Assembly: GCF_039525035.1 (NCBI RefSeq)
Contig: NZ_BAAAHE010000020.1
Span: 14,841-78,840, forward strand
Direction: 5' to 3'
DNA: 64,000 nt
Source: Sporichthya brevicatena
GTDB lineage: Bacteria > Actinomycetota > Actinomycetes > Sporichthyales > Sporichthyaceae
Shown here: positions 53,093 to 62,015 of the stretch, piece after piece
Layout: the number at the start of each line of letters is the position of its first letter
Position numbering within the stretch: position 1 is the first letter of the stretch
Notes under the pieces: generated by a model
What the model saw: the letters and a program-made list of their open reading frames with translations, nothing else
The model's database searches: none
What the model was told of the DNA's origin: nothing
Translations under genes and position numbers: made by a program

Positions 53093-54937
53093 GTGCCGGC
53101 ACCCGAAGCGGTGATCCAGACGGTCGACGAGGCGCTGCGCATGGTCACGGCGCGCGGCCGCACCGACCTCGCGGCACGCCTGCGCAAGACCAAGGACCGG
53201 CTCCACGACGACCGCATCCGTGTCCTGGTCATCGGGGAGTTCAAGCAGGGCAAGTCCCAGCTGGTGAACGCCCTGGTCCGGGCCCGGGTCTGCCCCGTCG
53301 ACGACGACATCGCCACCTCCGTCCCGACGGCCGTGTACTACTCCGAGACGCCGGTCGTGACGCTGGTGAAGGAGGAGCCGGGCGCGGATCCCGACGACGA
53401 GTCACGTCCGGTGCGCACCGAACGCACCGAGGCGAGCCTGGAGGACATCCAGCGCTTCGTGACCGAGATGGGCAACCCCGCGAACCGCGAGGGGCTCAGC
53501 CACGTCGAGGTAGGACTGCCCACGCCGTTGCTCCAATCGGGTCTTGAGCTCGTGGACACTCCGGGCGTCGGTGGTCTCGGGTCCGTCCGCGCCACCGCGA
53601 CCCTCGCAGCCCTGCCCGGCGCCGACGCCGTCCTCCTCGTCTCCGACGCCGCGCAGGAGTACACCGCCGCGGAGCTCGAGTTCCTCAAGCACGCGGTGAA
53701 GCTGTGCCCGAACATCGCCTGCATCCTGACGAAGATCGACCTCTACCCCGAGTGGCGGCGCATCTACGAGCTGAACCAGGCGCACCTGACCAAGGCGGGC
53801 ATCACGGCCCAGCTGATCCCGGTCTCCTCGGTGCTGCGCTGGCACGCGCTCGACCGCAACGACAACGACCTCAACATCGAGTCCGGCTTCCCGGTGCTCG
53901 CGACGATGCTGACGAACACCGTCGGCCAGGCGGAGCTGCTGGTGCGGCGCGCGGTCGCGAACACCGTGGCCGGCGTGGCCGAGCAGCTCGCGCGGGGTCT
54001 GCAGTCCGAGCTCGGCGTCCAGGAGCACCCGGAGACCGTGCAGTCGACGGTCACCGACCTGCGTGCGGCCAAGGAGCGGATGGCCGCCCTGCGTGACCGG
54101 TCCGCCCGCTGGCAGCAGACGCTCTCGGACGGCGTCGCCGACCTCGCCGCCGACATCGACTACGACCTCCGCGACCGCATGCGCGACATCCAGCGCAACG
54201 CCGAGGAGGAGATCGACGTCCTCGGCGACCCCGCCGTCGTGTGGGTCGAGTTCGCCCCGTGGGTGGAGGAGCAGGTCGCGGCCGCGACGTCGGCCAACTT
54301 CGTCTGGGCGAACGAACGCGCCCGCTACCTGGCCGCGCTCGTCGCCGAGCACTTCGCGGAGGACGGTCAGCTCTCGCTGCCCGACCTCGACGTCGACTCC
54401 GGCGGGTCGATGCAGGCCGTCCGTCCGATGTACCTCTCCGACGAGGGTGACCCGAGCCTCGGCGAGCAGGCCCTGATCGCCGTCCGCGGCGGTTACATCG
54501 GAACACTCATGTTCGGCATGTTCTCCACCTTCGCGGGGATGGCTCTGCTGAACCCGTTCTCGGTCGGCGCCGGTCTCCTGCTCGGTGGACGTACGCTGCG
54601 GGAGGAGAAGAAGCGCTTGCTGCAGCGCCGTCAGGCGGAGGCGAAGAACGCTGTGCGTCGATACACCGACGATGTGACCTTCCACGTCGGGAAGGACTCG
54701 CGCGACATGCTGCGCCGGGTCCAGCGTCAGTTGCGCGACCACTTCACGCAGGTGGCCACCGAGCTCGAGACGTCGCTGCAGGACTCGCTGAAGGTCGCCG
54801 AGGCCGGCGCCCGCACCAACGCCAAGGACCGCGAGGCCCGGATCGGTGAGCTCAAGCGCGAGCTCGCCGGCGTCGCCGCGCTGCAGAAGCAGGCTCGCGA
54901 CCTCGTCGCCGTCGCCGCGAAGGCGGGTGCGGTGTGA
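53093..54937 (+). CDS. Dynamin-like GTPase, IniA-like
   Basis: A 614-residue bacterial dynamin-family protein. G1 GEFKQGKS lies at residues 48-55, G3 is DTPGVGG and G4 is LTKID. After helical stalk-like regions a hydrophobic pair near residues 475-510 (GGYIGTLMFGMFSTFAGMALL) could insert in the membrane, as in IniA, where fission of membranes has been shown for the mycobacterial protein. The GTG at 53093 follows AGGAGAGG. It overlaps the iniC-like gene by 4 bp, so the pair is coupled. Confidence 0.9.
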   Translation: MPAPEAVIQTVDEALRMVTARGRTDLAARLRKTKDRLHDDRIRVLVIGEFKQGKSQLVNALVRARVCPVDDDIATSVPTAVYYSETPVVTLVKEEPGADPDDESRPVRTERTEASLEDIQRFVTEMGNPANREGLSHVEVGLPTPLLQSGLELVDTPGVGGLGSVRATATLAALPGADAVLLVSDAAQEYTAAELEFLKHAVKLCPNIACILTKIDLYPEWRRIYELNQAHLTKAGITAQLIPVSSVLRWHALDRNDNDLNIESGFPVLATMLTNTVGQAELLVRRAVANTVAGVAEQLARGLQSELGVQEHPETVQSTVTDLRAAKERMAALRDRSARWQQTLSDGVADLAADIDYDLRDRMRDIQRNAEEEIDVLGDPAVVWVEFAPWVEEQVAAATSANFVWANERARYLAALVAEHFAEDGQLSLPDLDVDSGGSMQAVRPMYLSDEGDPSLGEQALIAVRGGYIGTLMFGMFSTFAGMALLNPFSVGAGLLLGGRTLREEKKRLLQRRQAEAKNAVRRYTDDVTFHVGKDSRDMLRRVQRQLRDHFTQVATELETSLQDSLKVAEAGARTNAKDREARIGELKRELAGVAALQKQARDLVAVAAKAGAV

Positions 54938-56634
54938 TCCTTCGCCGCAAGAACAAGAAACGCGCGGCGGAAACGGACGAGACGGCGACCTCCGGCGTTC
55001 CCGCCCAGGCCACCCCCGCCGGTCCGCTGCCCGGCTCCGCTCCGCTCGAGCCCCCGACGGCTGCGGCTCCGGATGCGCCGCCGGCTCCGGTCGAGACGCC
55101 GGCCGCCCCGGTCGCGCGGGAGACGCCGGTCCCCGCGGCGCGGTCGCGGATCACGCCGGCGTCGACGGACATCTGCGACCAGGTGCGCGCCGTGCTGCAG
55201 CAGGCCGCGGAGGTCTACGCCGACCACCCCGAGGAGGCGGAGCGGATCGAGGCCCACCTCGACCGGCTCGACTCCCCGGTCCGGATCGCCATCGCCGGCA
55301 AGGTGAAGGCGGGCAAGTCGACGCTGTTGAACGCGCTCGTCGGCGAGATCATCGCCCCCACCGACGCGGGGGAGTGCACCCGCATCGTCACCTGGTACCG
55401 CAACGCCCAGGCGCCGCGGATCGTCATGCGGCGCAAGGACGGCGAGGCCGCGGACCTGCCGATCGTCCGGCACAACGGCAAGCTCGAGCTCGACCTGCTC
55501 GGCGCCGCGCCCGAGGACGTCGACCGCCTCACCGTCGACTGGCCCTCCGGTGACCTCTCCTCGATGACGCTGATCGACACCCCGGGCATCGCGTCCGCGT
55601 CGGCGGAGGTGTCCGCGCGGACCGAGGCGCTGCTCACCCCCGACGAGGAGCAGGGCGCCGCCGACGCGATCGTCTACCTGATGCGGCACGTGCACGCCGA
55701 CGACGTCGGGTTCCTCGAGGCCTTCCACGCCCACGCGGCGATCGGGTCCTCCCCGGTGAACACCGTCGCGGTGCTCTCCCGGGCGGACGAGATCGGCGCC
55801 GGCCGCGTCGACGCGCTGCAGTCCGCGCGCGCGATCGCGTCCCGGCTGCGCGGCGAGGAGAAGATCCGGTCGCTGTGTCAGACCGTCGTCCCCGTCGCGG
55901 GTCTGCTGGCCGAGACGGGACGGACGCTCCGTCAGTCGGAGTTCAACGCGCTCGCGAAGATCGCCGCCGCGGACCGTGACTTCGTCGACGCGATGCTGCT
56001 CTCCGCCGACCGCTTCGGGCGCGAGCTGCCCGAGGGCTCGCCGGACCTGCCGTCGGCCGAGGTGCGCCGCCGGCTGCTCGAGCGGTTCGGGCTCTTCGGC
56101 GTCCGGCTCGCGCTGCCGCTGATCCGGCAGGGCATCACGGACTCGACGGCGCTGTCGGCGGAGCTCGTCCGTCGCTCCGGGCTGGAGGAGCTGCGCGAGG
56201 CCCTGACCGCGCTGTTCACCGAGCGCGGTGACCTGCTCAAGGCGCGGTCGGCGCTGATGGCGCTGGACTCGATCCTGCGTTCCACGCCGCTGCCCGAGTC
56301 GGAGATGCTCTTCGCGCAGGTCGAGAAGATCTCGTCCGGCGCGCACGAGTTCGTCGAGCTCGGCCTGCTGGGGTCGTTGCGCACTGGTGCCGTCGTGCTC
56401 CCCGCGGACCAGCGCGCCGAGGCCGAGCGCCTCCTCGGCGGGACCGGTCAGGCCCAGTTCGTGCGCCTCGGCCTCCCGCCGGAGGCGACCCCCGACGAGA
56501 TCCGCGACGCCGCCACCGACGCGATGGGCCGCTGGCGCCGCCGGGCCGAGAACCCCGCCTCGACCCGCCCCGTCGCCGACGCCGCCCGCGTCATCGTCCG
56601 CACCTGCGAGGGCATCATCGCCTCCCTGCCCTGA
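54934..56634 (+). CDS. Dynamin-like GTPase, IniC-like
   Basis: A 566-residue partner GTPase. A Pro/Ala-rich head of about 70 residues precedes the GTPase domain: G1 GKVKAGKS at 122-129, G3 DTPGIAS near 213 and G4 LSRADE near 288 (a variant of N/TKxD, as in mycobacterial IniC). The helical remainder has no hydrophobic insertion segment, unlike the upstream gene, which suggests a heteromeric pair with one membrane-inserting subunit. The start overlaps the previous stop (GTGA). A perfect palindrome follows. Confidence 0.88.
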   Translation: MILRRKNKKRAAETDETATSGVPAQATPAGPLPGSAPLEPPTAAAPDAPPAPVETPAAPVARETPVPAARSRITPASTDICDQVRAVLQQAAEVYADHPEEAERIEAHLDRLDSPVRIAIAGKVKAGKSTLLNALVGEIIAPTDAGECTRIVTWYRNAQAPRIVMRRKDGEAADLPIVRHNGKLELDLLGAAPEDVDRLTVDWPSGDLSSMTLIDTPGIASASAEVSARTEALLTPDEEQGAADAIVYLMRHVHADDVGFLEAFHAHAAIGSSPVNTVAVLSRADEIGAGRVDALQSARAIASRLRGEEKIRSLCQTVVPVAGLLAETGRTLRQSEFNALAKIAAADRDFVDAMLLSADRFGRELPEGSPDLPSAEVRRRLLERFGLFGVRLALPLIRQGITDSTALSAELVRRSGLEELREALTALFTERGDLLKARSALMALDSILRSTPLPESEMLFAQVEKISSGAHEFVELGLLGSLRTGAVVLPADQRAEAERLLGGTGQAQFVRLGLPPEATPDEIRDAATDAMGRWRRRAENPASTRPVADAARVIVRTCEGIIASLP

Positions 56635-56651
56635 TCTGCGACCTCTTCGTC

Positions 56652-56700
56652 AAAAAAGGGTGTCACCCCTTACTGCGCAGTAAGGGGTGACACCCTTTTT
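56652..56700. repeat. Perfect palindrome, copy 2, plus adjacent half site
   Basis: 24-bp arms with no loop (56653-56676 and 56677-56700), the same sequence as copy 1 at 7103 apart from the A/T exchange in GGGTGNCACCC. A further half copy (AAAGGGTGTCACCCC) starts at 56709. Here it separates convergent genes and is a good bidirectional terminator. Confidence 0.9.
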
Positions 56701-56744
56701 GGCGCCAGAAAGGGTGTCACCCCCACTGTGACGGGTGAGGCTGA

Positions 56745-59405
56745 TCAGGCGTCGTTGTCGAGGGCGGCGCGGAGCTGGGAGAACAGCTCGCCGCGGCTGC
56801 CGGCGCCGAGGCGCTGGCGCATACGGGCGACGTGGTGCTCGACGGTCTTCGCGGAGATGAACAGCCGCTCGCCGATCTCCTTGTACGTCAGGCCCGTGAC
56901 GAGCAGAGCGGCGACCTCGCGCTCGCGCTCGGAGAGGCTGACCCCGCTCGACGAGGAGGACGACGAGGTCGGCGCGGAGTCCCCCGGACGGCTGGGGGAG
57001 GGGAAGGTCGGCGTGTCGGCCGGGAGGTCCAGGCCCGCGGCCTCGACCGCGACCGAGCCGGCGGCGGCCGGACGCAGCGAGCGGGCGACGCTCATCAGCG
57101 CCGACATCACCTGGCGGTCGCCGGTGCGGACGGCGGCCTGGCCGGCGAGGCGGGAGGCGTCCCAGGCGTGGCCGATCGAGTGCAGACGCCGGGCCGCGGC
57201 CTCGACCTCGGTGGCGTCGACCTGACCCGCCATCACGCGCATCCACGACCGCGCCGCCGCGGCGAGGACCGCCGCCTGCGGGTAGGACGGGGCCGCTGTC
57301 TCGAGCACAGCGATATGTGACTCGGCGTCAGCCGGACGGTCCGCCAGACTCGCGGCCTGGACGGCATACCAGTGCATCGGGGTCGCCCACAGCGCCGGCT
57401 GGCCGAGACGGTCGAGCAGAGCCCACGCCTCGGTGAGGTGCGGACGGATCCAGCTCTCCTCCTGCAGTCGCGCCGCGGCGACGGCGAGCTCGCCGACGGC
57501 GTGCAGCGCGAACAGGTCGACGGGGTGGCGGACGATCGCCTGCCGCGCCCGCTGCCACGCGGTGGTCAGCGCGCCGAGGTCGCCCTCGCGGCGGGCGAGC
57601 CCGACCTCGATGGCGGCGGCGGTCAGTTCCTCGCGGGGCTCCAGGGCGCCGCCGCCCGGGCCGGCGGAGGCGACGAGAGCGCGGGCGGCGTCGAGGTCGC
57701 CCCGCTGCATCGCGGTCCAGGCCTGCAGGAGGCGGTAGCGCGACATCGCCGGCTCCCCGCCGAGGCGGACGGCGACCGCCCGGCTCAGCACGGACTCGGC
57801 GACGTCGAACTCCCCGCAGTTCAGCGCGACGATCGCGGCGAGGGCGGCGGGGGTGTCGGGCATCAGGGTCCGCTCGGCGGCGGGTTCGAGCAGCATCGCG
57901 GCGCGGGCGAGCAGCGAGAGCGCGAGGCTCGGCGTCCCCGTCACGCTCTCCAGGACGCCCTCGGCGAGCAGGGTCTCGACCCCGTCCGACAGCGTCGGTG
58001 CCGGCAGCAGGCCGTGCTCGAGGGCGGCGCGCGCCCCGGGCAGGTCACCGACGCCGAGCAGCGCCGGCACCGCGAGCACGGGCGGCTCGCCGGTCGTGTT
58101 GGCCCACCAGCGGTAGAGCTGCGCGGTGCGGCTGAGCATGCCGCGGGTCGCGAGGACGGTGGCGGCGACCGCGACGGCGACGTCGCGGTCGGGAGCGTTG
58201 GCGTCGGAGATCGCGACGTCGGCCAGGCGCAGCGCGGTGTTCAGGTCGCCGACGAGCGCGCTCGCGCGGCCCAGCTTCGCGGCGACGGACGCGATCGGAA
58301 CCCCCGCCTGCACGGCGGCGGCGTAGAGCTTGACGGCCTCGGTCGGCGTCGGGGCCTCCCCGGCACCGGCGGCGAGCACGGCCCCGACCTCGGGCCCGGT
58401 CATCCCCGCCCCGGCGAGCGCGCGGGCGTGCTCGAGCATCGAACCGCCGCGGCGGTGGACGGCGGTGACCCAGCCGGTCCGCATGGCCTGGATGCGCATC
58501 GGCGGCGCGAGGGTGAGCAGCGCGTGCCGGGCGAGCGGCAGCAGCGCACCGGTCTCGGTCAGCAGCCCGCTCGCGCGCGCCACCTCGGCGGCGTGCTCGA
58601 CGGACGCGGGCTCGGAGTTCAGGACGTCGGCCAGCACCTGCGGGTTCAGCTCCGCCCCGACGGCGAGCGCGAGCAGCAGGCTCAGTGGTTCGGGCCCGAG
58701 GGCGCTCAGGTCCAGACGCAGGAGTTCGAGGACGCTCGTCGGGATCTTCGCCGGCGCCCAGCCCGCGTGCCCCGGCCCGTCGGGGACGAGCCCGGCGGCG
58801 CACAACGCGGCGGCGAGGGCGTCGACGAGCTTCGGCGTCCCGGCGGTCTGCTCGTAGACGAACGCGGCGAGCGCGGCGCTGCCGGCCCCGGTGCACAGCC
58901 CCTCGACGCGGGCCGTGACCTCGGCCCGCGAGAGCCGCCCGAGCACGATCGGCGCCCGCTGGCGGCCGAGCGCCGCGGCGAGGGCGTCGACGTGCGGCAG
59001 GTCCGGCCCCGGACGCGTCGCGACGACGATGCGCTGGCGGCCCGCCTCGACCATCCGGCGCAGGTCGAGGAGGACCTCGTCGGGCAAATTGCGGGCGTCG
59101 TCGATGAGGAGGACGGCGTCCTCCGGCGGCGGCCAGGCTGACGCGTCGCGGTGCACCGTCGCGCCGGCGGTGGAGTAGATGGAGGCGAGCGCGTCGAGCA
59201 TCGCCGTCTTGCCGGTGCCCCCGCGCCCGACGATGACGCCGACCAGCGGGCCGGACGGGTCGGCCGCGGCGTCCGCGCAGAGCGCGACGGCGGCGTGCGA
59301 GCCCGAGAACGTCGCGTTCGGATTCCGCGGCGCCGTGAGCGAGGACGCGGAGCCGCGCGAACCGGGACCGGGAACCCGGGCCGATTGAGCGCTGGCCTGA
59401 ACCAC
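56745..59405 (-). CDS. STAND-type ATPase with LuxR helix-turn-helix (IniR-like regulator)
   Basis: An 886-residue transcription regulator. Walker A GRGGTGKT is at residues 60-67 and Walker B-like VLLIDDAR near 100. A long helical, TPR-like middle follows, and the C-terminus holds a LuxR domain (LSEREREVAALLVTGLTYKE and ISAKTVEHHVARMRQ). This matches large LAL/STAND regulators. M. tuberculosis Rv0339c (IniR), of similar layout, controls iniBAC and lies beside it; here the gene converges on the iniC-like gene. GTG at 59405 is chosen for its G-rich site; a GTG at 59489 is also open. Confidence 0.87.
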   Translation of the reverse strand: MVQASAQSARVPGPGSRGSASSLTAPRNPNATFSGSHAAVALCADAAADPSGPLVGVIVGRGGTGKTAMLDALASIYSTAGATVHRDASAWPPPEDAVLLIDDARNLPDEVLLDLRRMVEAGRQRIVVATRPGPDLPHVDALAAALGRQRAPIVLGRLSRAEVTARVEGLCTGAGSAALAAFVYEQTAGTPKLVDALAAALCAAGLVPDGPGHAGWAPAKIPTSVLELLRLDLSALGPEPLSLLLALAVGAELNPQVLADVLNSEPASVEHAAEVARASGLLTETGALLPLARHALLTLAPPMRIQAMRTGWVTAVHRRGGSMLEHARALAGAGMTGPEVGAVLAAGAGEAPTPTEAVKLYAAAVQAGVPIASVAAKLGRASALVGDLNTALRLADVAISDANAPDRDVAVAVAATVLATRGMLSRTAQLYRWWANTTGEPPVLAVPALLGVGDLPGARAALEHGLLPAPTLSDGVETLLAEGVLESVTGTPSLALSLLARAAMLLEPAAERTLMPDTPAALAAIVALNCGEFDVAESVLSRAVAVRLGGEPAMSRYRLLQAWTAMQRGDLDAARALVASAGPGGGALEPREELTAAAIEVGLARREGDLGALTTAWQRARQAIVRHPVDLFALHAVGELAVAAARLQEESWIRPHLTEAWALLDRLGQPALWATPMHWYAVQAASLADRPADAESHIAVLETAAPSYPQAAVLAAAARSWMRVMAGQVDATEVEAAARRLHSIGHAWDASRLAGQAAVRTGDRQVMSALMSVARSLRPAAAGSVAVEAAGLDLPADTPTFPSPSRPGDSAPTSSSSSSSGVSLSEREREVAALLVTGLTYKEIGERLFISAKTVEHHVARMRQRLGAGSRGELFSQLRAALDNDA

Positions 59406-59661
59406 GCGTTTGCCCCCGTTTTCGATGCCAGTTGGTGCGGCGGTCGCCGACCCCGCCCCGCGGTCACCCCACGACCACCGTGGGTGCAACGGTCCAGGGG
59501 TTCGGACGCTGGATCAAGAAGACTGGTTCCGACGTGAACCTGCCTCACGCCGATTCTGTCTCTCGAGTAACACCAAACCCACGCGACACGCGTTCGCTTT
59601 GCGTTGCGTCCCTGACATCGCCGCGGCTGGGAGCCGGCTGAACGCCGCCTGTGCCGATGTC

Positions 59662-59708
59662 AAAAAAGGGTGTCACCCCTTACTGCGCAGTACGGGGTGA
59701 CACCCCTT
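59662..59708. repeat. Degenerate palindrome, copy 3
   Basis: The left arm is identical to copy 2, but the right arm has A-to-C and T-to-C changes and lacks the T-run. It lies in the 331-bp region (59406-59736) between divergent genes, where a terminator would make little sense. The rest of that region holds no gene; CGCCTAGCGT (59720-59729) may be the -10 for the PH-domain operon. Confidence 0.85.
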
Positions 59709-59736
59709 GGTGAGGGGGGCCGCCTAGCGTGGGGGC

Positions 59737-60240
59737 ATGGACCCGTTCGCGCTCGAGGACCGGTGGACCCCGGTCTCCCCCCGGCTGCGGTCGCTCCGCC
59801 TGACGGTGCTGACGGGCGTCCTCGGGACGCTCGCGCTGCTCGCGGGAGCCGCGGGGGTGCTGATGGCCGTCCTCGACGACCCGGGGCCCGGGCTGATCGG
59901 GGCCGGAGCGGCGCTGGTCGTCCTCGGCGGGCTCTACCTGCTCGGCCGGCGGCTGATCCGCCGCAACTACGAGGCCTGGGGGTACGCGGAGCGGGACGAG
60001 GACCTCCTCGTCGTCCGCGGCTGGCTGTTCCGCCGGCTCGTCGTCGTCCCCTACGGCCGGATGCAGTTCGTCGACGTGACGGCCGGGCCGCTGGAGCGCC
60101 GGTTTCACCTCGCGACGGTGCAGCTCCACACCGCCGCCGCGGCCTCCGACGCCCGGATCCCCGGCCTGCCCCCGGACGAGGCCCAGCGCCTCCGCGACAC
60201 CCTGGCCCGCCTCGGCGAGGCCCGGTCGGCGGGCCTGTGA
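59737..60240 (+). CDS. Bacterial PH-domain membrane protein (YdbS-like)
   Basis: A 167-residue protein with two membrane helices (TVLTGVLGTLALLAGAAGVL and LIGAGAALVVLGGLYLLG) followed by a bPH2 domain (LLVVRGWLFRRLVVVPYGRMQFVDV), the usual YdbS order. Probably sits in the cytoplasmic membrane with the PH domain outside or inside; role unknown. Overlaps the next gene by 4 bp. In actinobacteria this pair normally follows the DUF3180 gene. Confidence 0.88.
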   Translation: MDPFALEDRWTPVSPRLRSLRLTVLTGVLGTLALLAGAAGVLMAVLDDPGPGLIGAGAALVVLGGLYLLGRRLIRRNYEAWGYAERDEDLLVVRGWLFRRLVVVPYGRMQFVDVTAGPLERRFHLATVQLHTAAAASDARIPGLPPDEAQRLRDTLARLGEARSAGL

Positions 60241-61634
60241 CCGAGTTCCATCCACCCGACGCCGACTACACCCCGGCGGGGTTCCCGCCGCCGGAGCCGG
60301 TCACCGAGCCCCTGGCGCCGCCCGCGGCACCGCCCGAGGAACCCCGGCTCGCGGCCCGGCTGCACCCGCTGACCCCGTTCGCCCGGGGCTGGGCGGCGAT
60401 GATCGGCGCGACGGTGATCGCGGGCCAGGACGCGGTCCGCGAGGCGGACGTGGTCCAGATCCTGCTGATCCTCGCCGTGGTCACGGTCGCGGGCCTGGCG
60501 TTCGGGTTCTGGACGTGGTGGTTCACCCGCTACGTCATCGAGGGCGACGACCTGCGCGTGGACTCCGGGCTGCTGTTCCGCAAGAGCCGGCACATTCGGC
60601 TGTCCCGGCTGCAGGCGATCGACGTCGTGCAGCCGCTGGTGGCCCGGATCCTCGGCCTCGCCGAGCTCCGCCTCGAGGTCGCCGGCGGGGGAGCGGCCGA
60701 GGGGCGCCTGGCCTACCTCTCCGAGGACAAGGCCCGCGCGCTGCGCGCCGAGCTGCTCGCCCGGGCCGCCGGTGTCCGCCCCGACGCCCCCGAGGCGCCG
60801 GAGCAGGTCCTGGTCCGCGTCCCGGTCGCCGCGCTGATGACCTCGCTGCTGCTGACGGTCTGGGTGCCGTTGCTCGTCGTCGGCGGCTCGATCCTCATCG
60901 GCGTCGCGATCTGGCAGCGCGAGCCGGCGCTGATCTTCCCCGCGATCCCGGTCCTGCTCGCCTTCGGCACCCTCGCCTGGCGCGAGCTGGAGAGCGGCTT
61001 CGACTTCACCGTCGCCGAGTCACCCGACGGTCTGAGGCTCCGTCACGGCCTGCTGGCCCGGCACAGCCAGACCGTCCCGCCCGGCCGGGTCCAGGCGCTG
61101 CGGATCGTCCAGCCCCTGTTCTGGCGCAACCGCGACTGGGTCCGCGTCCTGATCAACGTCGCCGGCTACGCGGGCGGCAACGACGCCGCGCAGAAGTCGA
61201 CGTCGGTCCTGCTCCCCGTCGCCCCGCGCGCCACGGCGCTCGGCGTGATCGGCCGGATCCTGCCCGGCGTCGACCCGGGGACGATCCCGCTCAACCCCGC
61301 CCCGCGCCGCGCCGGCCGCGCCCGCCCGTTCTGGTGGCGCGGGCTGGCCTGGGGCGCCGACGACCGGGTCTTCGTCGCGACGAGCGGCCTGTTCCGCCGC
61401 AACCTCGACGTCGTCCCGCACGGCAAGACCCAGTCCGTCCGCCTCACCCAGGGCCCCTGGCAGCGCCGCCTCGGCCTCGCGACCGTCCGGCTCGACAGCG
61501 TCCCCGGCCCGGTCGTGGTCGAGGTCGCCCACCGCTTTGCCGCCGAGGCCCGCGAGCTCACCGAGACCCAGGCCGCCCGGGCCCGCGAGGGCCGCCGCTC
61601 CGCCGGCCCCGAGCGCTGGATGGCGGGGAGCTGA
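60237..61634 (+). CDS. Bacterial PH-domain membrane protein (YdbT-like)
   Basis: A 465-residue protein with multiple bPH2 domains separated by membrane helices. The first PH segment is YVIEGDDLRVDSGLLFRKSR, the second FTVAESPDGLRLRHGLLARH, and the third VATSGLFRRNLDVVPHGKTQ; helices occur near residues 60-100 and 205-245. The Pro-rich N-terminus is likely cytoplasmic. GTG start overlaps the YdbS-like stop. YdbS/YdbT pairs are linked to envelope integrity in some bacteria. Confidence 0.88.
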   Translation: MTEFHPPDADYTPAGFPPPEPVTEPLAPPAAPPEEPRLAARLHPLTPFARGWAAMIGATVIAGQDAVREADVVQILLILAVVTVAGLAFGFWTWWFTRYVIEGDDLRVDSGLLFRKSRHIRLSRLQAIDVVQPLVARILGLAELRLEVAGGGAAEGRLAYLSEDKARALRAELLARAAGVRPDAPEAPEQVLVRVPVAALMTSLLLTVWVPLLVVGGSILIGVAIWQREPALIFPAIPVLLAFGTLAWRELESGFDFTVAESPDGLRLRHGLLARHSQTVPPGRVQALRIVQPLFWRNRDWVRVLINVAGYAGGNDAAQKSTSVLLPVAPRATALGVIGRILPGVDPGTIPLNPAPRRAGRARPFWWRGLAWGADDRVFVATSGLFRRNLDVVPHGKTQSVRLTQGPWQRRLGLATVRLDSVPGPVVVEVAHRFAAEARELTETQAARAREGRRSAGPERWMAGS

Positions 61635-62015
61635 CGTCTCATCAGGGCGTTGTCCTCGGCGCGAGTGGCCAGTGGGCATAGCACAGTTGAGCGTCACTCA
61701 TCAAGGTTGGACACGTGTGACGTGATCCACTCGGGTGAATTGAGCGACGCATGTGGATCGGCTGCTGACAGCGACTACTGGGACGGGTGTTAACAGAGTG
61801 TCATTCACTTTGTCCGATTCGTCCCGCGATCGGGCCGCTGACCTGCGGAAATACCTACTGTGACAGGTGGGACTTTCTGTTCTCAAAGCGACCGAAGGCC
61901 ACCTATGTCCCATTGATTCGCCAAGCGCGAGCAAAGACGGTTTCCCCACGGCATATCCGAGATCTCTCCAGCAGCAGCGCTGGATAGGTGCGCCGGGAGG
62001 AAGTGGGGAACCCAT
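61635..62015. other. 381-bp intergenic region upstream of the first collagen-like gene
   Basis: No credible gene. AT-richer from about 61700 to 61950. GGGAGGAAGTGGGG (61994 onward) lies near the ATG and shares GGGAGGAAGTG with the leader of the second collagen-like gene. Confidence 0.5.
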
